In this document: positions 61,401 through 64,000 of the stretch, in pieces
Layout of the letters: the number at the start of each line of letters is the position of its first letter
How positions within the stretch are numbered: position 1 is the stretch's first letter
Notes under the pieces: model-generated
Told to the model about the DNA's origin: nothing
Database searches by the model: none
The model's input: only the letters and a program-made list of their open reading frames with translations
Translations under genes and position numbers: made by a program
Source: Aulostomus chinensis
Taxonomy: Eukaryota; Chordata; Actinopteri; Syngnathiformes; Aulostomidae
Direction: 5' to 3'
Assembly: GCA_037954235.1 (NCBI GenBank)
Contig: JBBMOA010000010.1
Location: 21,462,529 to 21,526,528 of the forward strand
Length of the DNA stretch: 64,000 nt

Positions 61401-63640
61401 AAGAGAGTATTTAAATTCAGTCGGTGACATTGTACAGTGTTAATCACAAATTAGTTAGCGCACCTTTATAGTAATATCTGGTGTGGATTAATTACAGACA
61501 CTTAACAGTTTCGAATGAGTCTCTTATTACCACCCAGTCAGTTGGTGCTAGCAGTGACGATGACATCATCATTTCATGTGTATTTAATAAGGAGAGTCCA
61601 CGATTCACTGCTGATCAAACATAGAGCAAGATTGAGTTACTGTATTACCTCAAATGTATTTAGAAACATACCTTGGTTTATTGTTGAGCTGTATTGTGAG
61701 ATACTTTCCACAGTCGTCATCAGCAGCGCCGCATAAATGCTGTGCGTCACTTCTCACTGATTCTTTAGAACGAGTGAGTACTACTAACGCTACTGCTGAC
61801 CGATCAGAACCAGAAACTGTTCAAATGAAACTCAAATACTGCATGGATGTGTGGTCCTGACTGTCCATCTGGCAATTAGCAATTTTCGAGTTTTGGCTTA
61901 TAATATTGAACAAATGGTAAGTGACTTTCCAGTTCCCTTCAGCTTTACAGTAAGTTTCTCAGTCAAGCTTCATGTGGGTTGACTTTCTATTGAGTTTAAA
62001 ATTATTGTGTGTGTGATAAAGTAATATTCCCACAACAAAAAAAAAAAAAATGAAAAAAGGAAGCTGTTTAATTACCTTCCCCAATGTTTTGACCTTCAAA
62101 ATCAAGGAACATACAGTTGGAGACCCATTAATATTTCAAAACATGACATTAACTCTGTTGGTCTCTCTAAATGTTTGCTAGTGCTACCTTTCTTAAGGAG
62201 ACGAACACAAGTGTTTCACTAACAGCTCTTAATTATTTATGATTCAAGACTTGTGATGGAAGTGATATTACTTCCAGTTTCCTGTAGCTTCGAAATGTCT
62301 CTAAACAGGCTTCCGATTCAAACAGTGTGAGGTTCGTTGTACTTGCCCCCCCCCCCCCCCCCCTTGTGTAATGACACGTGATATGTGCACGAACAGCAGA
62401 AGAGGAAGCAGCCACTATTGTCTGCTGTGTTGGCATTTCTGTATTCACCCCATTTGTATGTTAACGTATTCCTGCTTCGTGTGTCTTCCCTGAGGCGCCT
62501 CTCTCAATGCAAAGCTGCACAGCTTTAGCCCTCCCTGACCTGTTTGGCTCTACTACTGTTAGCCCTTGGAGACACAAACAATCCCTCTAAACGGCATCTT
62601 TCCTAGTAATACCGACCCTGTAGGAGAGCCATGTTTCCTCAGAGTTTCTTACCATCACTCATAAGAACAGTAGCGGCTGATTCAATGAAGATGAGAAACT
62701 GGGATCCTTGTCCGTGATGTTAATCTCCAAAAAATTGTCAGAATGAAGTTGTAAATTGAACTAGTTCTCATTATGCTGTCTGTTTCAGTGCCTGCTAGCG
62801 ACTGTGTGACAATGACAGATGACTAAACATTAGACATGTCACTTAGATGTCATTATGCACTTCATTAACTCATCTATCCCACTTGTCCGCCCTCTATTAG
62901 CTCTGCTTAAAATCTACTTCATTGGAGTGACCGGACAATTTTTTTATTTATTTTTTTCAAAATCCGTAGGTATTAGAGAGTGGAGTTATTGTCCGTCTCA
63001 ACAGAGAGGACAGTTACTGGCTTGACCTTGCGCGAGTGTGCAGAAACAGACCTGGGCCACACGGGATGTGGATTTTCACACTTCTCCACACGCGTGTGTA
63101 ATCGACAGCGACAGGCAGTGAGTGACAGCATCAACTCCGAGTCTGAATACTCAGGTGGACACTGATTCCTCAATCATCTTTGTAACCGGAACAGATCACC
63201 GTCCACGGCGCGTGGCAATAATATTTTCGTCACACGAGTCGGACGGAGTCGTTTCAATAGGGATTGTGTCAGTTAGAAACCTGCGCCCGCATTGTTTATT
63301 TCGGGGCAGATGGCAGGTTATTTAGAAGACAGGTGACAGCTGCATTGTGATGATAAGGATATGATGATAAGAGGGGTAACTGAATAATTCCCAATAGACA
63401 GATATACCCCTTATACCTGTGGAAGAGGGCAAAAGCAATTTTTAATCAGTTCGGTGAGGTGAAGAGAATTTGAAAGAAAAACGTTTCAACATGACGGTAT
63501 ATTTTGTGTATTGAAATGAATATATTCAGCTCAAATGTAATCATGATACACGCACAACACAGCTGAAATAGAGCCTTATAGCAAACAGAACACAGAAGTG
63601 AAGCAAACGATAGAATGAAGGAATTACAATCATGATGATA
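58476..63640. other. non-coding, C-run and a CpG-richer patch
   Basis: C-run at 62347-62363. 62990-63260 is relatively rich in CG dinucleotides. Small open frames (for example + 61160-61330, 56 codons) have no recognisable relatives. The rest is AT-rich with nothing supported. Confidence 0.4.
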
Positions 63641-64000
63641 CCGCTGATTGATCCATTCAACTTATTTGTATAGCAAGCTTATTTCAATCAAAATAAAATG
63701 AATTGAATCAATTCATTGAATTCAATTTATTTGTTGTTTCGAACAAACAAACTGAAATTCAAAGTGCTTTACAAGCGATTAAACAAAGTAAAAAGCTTGA
63801 AATGGATTTAGAGACAAATTGGGAAGACAAATGCACACTGAATGATCCATAAAAGAGAAAAAATATTGTTAAGATATGAATCGAATAAGATAAGGATAAT
63901 GAGGATATAAATGGCCAAAATATAATCTGAATTGCACAGCTTTACTGTCATTGCATGGAAATAATACAATGAGATTTGTTACACTGCACCAAAACAATGA
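63641..64000. repeat. fish dispersed-repeat fragments
   Basis: CAACTTATTTGTATAGCAAG and TTCAAAGTGCTTTACAAGCG, then TTTACTGTCATTGCATGG near the end, are phrases of common fish repeats. A near-perfect 21-bp AATGAATTGA-A-TCAATTCATT palindrome lies at 63697-63717. A related CTCAAAGTGCTACATTGC scrap occurs at 60717. Class not assigned. Confidence 0.35.

Overview
The window is vertebrate genomic DNA, almost certainly from a ray-finned (teleost) fish. The evidence is a split gene with canonical GT-AG introns, long gene-free stretches rich in CA, AT, GA and trinucleotide microsatellites, and a transposon mix typical of fish: tRNA-headed SINEs, PIF/Harbinger, hAT, pogo/Tigger-like and Ty3/gypsy-type remnants. 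Nothing bacterial, plasmid-like or CRISPR-like was seen.

Only one convincing cellular gene is present. It lies on the minus strand at the left edge (about 2430 down to 83, running off the window). It has five consecutive exons whose splice sites and phases all agree. The exons encode an SGNH/GDSL-hydrolase-like protein with a GDSH block. A likely untranslated first exon, a TATA-like box and two CCAAT boxes lie at about 2395-2560. The first intron carries a 42-bp minisatellite with a higher-order A-B-C order.

From 2.6 to 4.4 kb there is a composite fish repeat with about 250-bp tandem units and a Helitron-like 3' end. It is followed by a hAT-like MITE (5.2-5.7 kb) and a full-length SINE-like element (6.55-6.92 kb). 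A 1.54-kb PIF/Harbinger element (11.2-12.7 kb) keeps decayed copies of both its Myb-like gene (+) and its transposase (-). A perfect 577-bp (ATC)n tract sits at 17.0-17.6 kb. A compound AT/GT microsatellite and a decayed Ty3/gypsy pol fragment lie at 25.4-26.6 kb.

A 1.58-kb hAT element (33.8-35.4 kb) has an exact 8-bp target duplication and a BED zinc-finger exon. It contains one segment in two states: once interrupted by a 213-bp GT-AG intron, and again about 600 bp downstream as the precisely spliced form. From 49.2 to 58.5 kb a block is directly duplicated in the order X1-Y1-X2-Y2. One copy carries a SINE with an 8-bp target duplication, and its paralogue preserves the empty site. Just before Y1 lies a 679-bp pogo/Tigger-like element flanked by TA. 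Its surviving frame encodes an intact N-terminal helix-turn-helix part of a transposase fused to its own terminal repeat. The remaining sequence (most of 12.7-25, 26.6-33.5, 35.4-49 and 58.5-64 kb) shows no coding sequence I can support and is best described as intergenic or intronic DNA with microsatellites.
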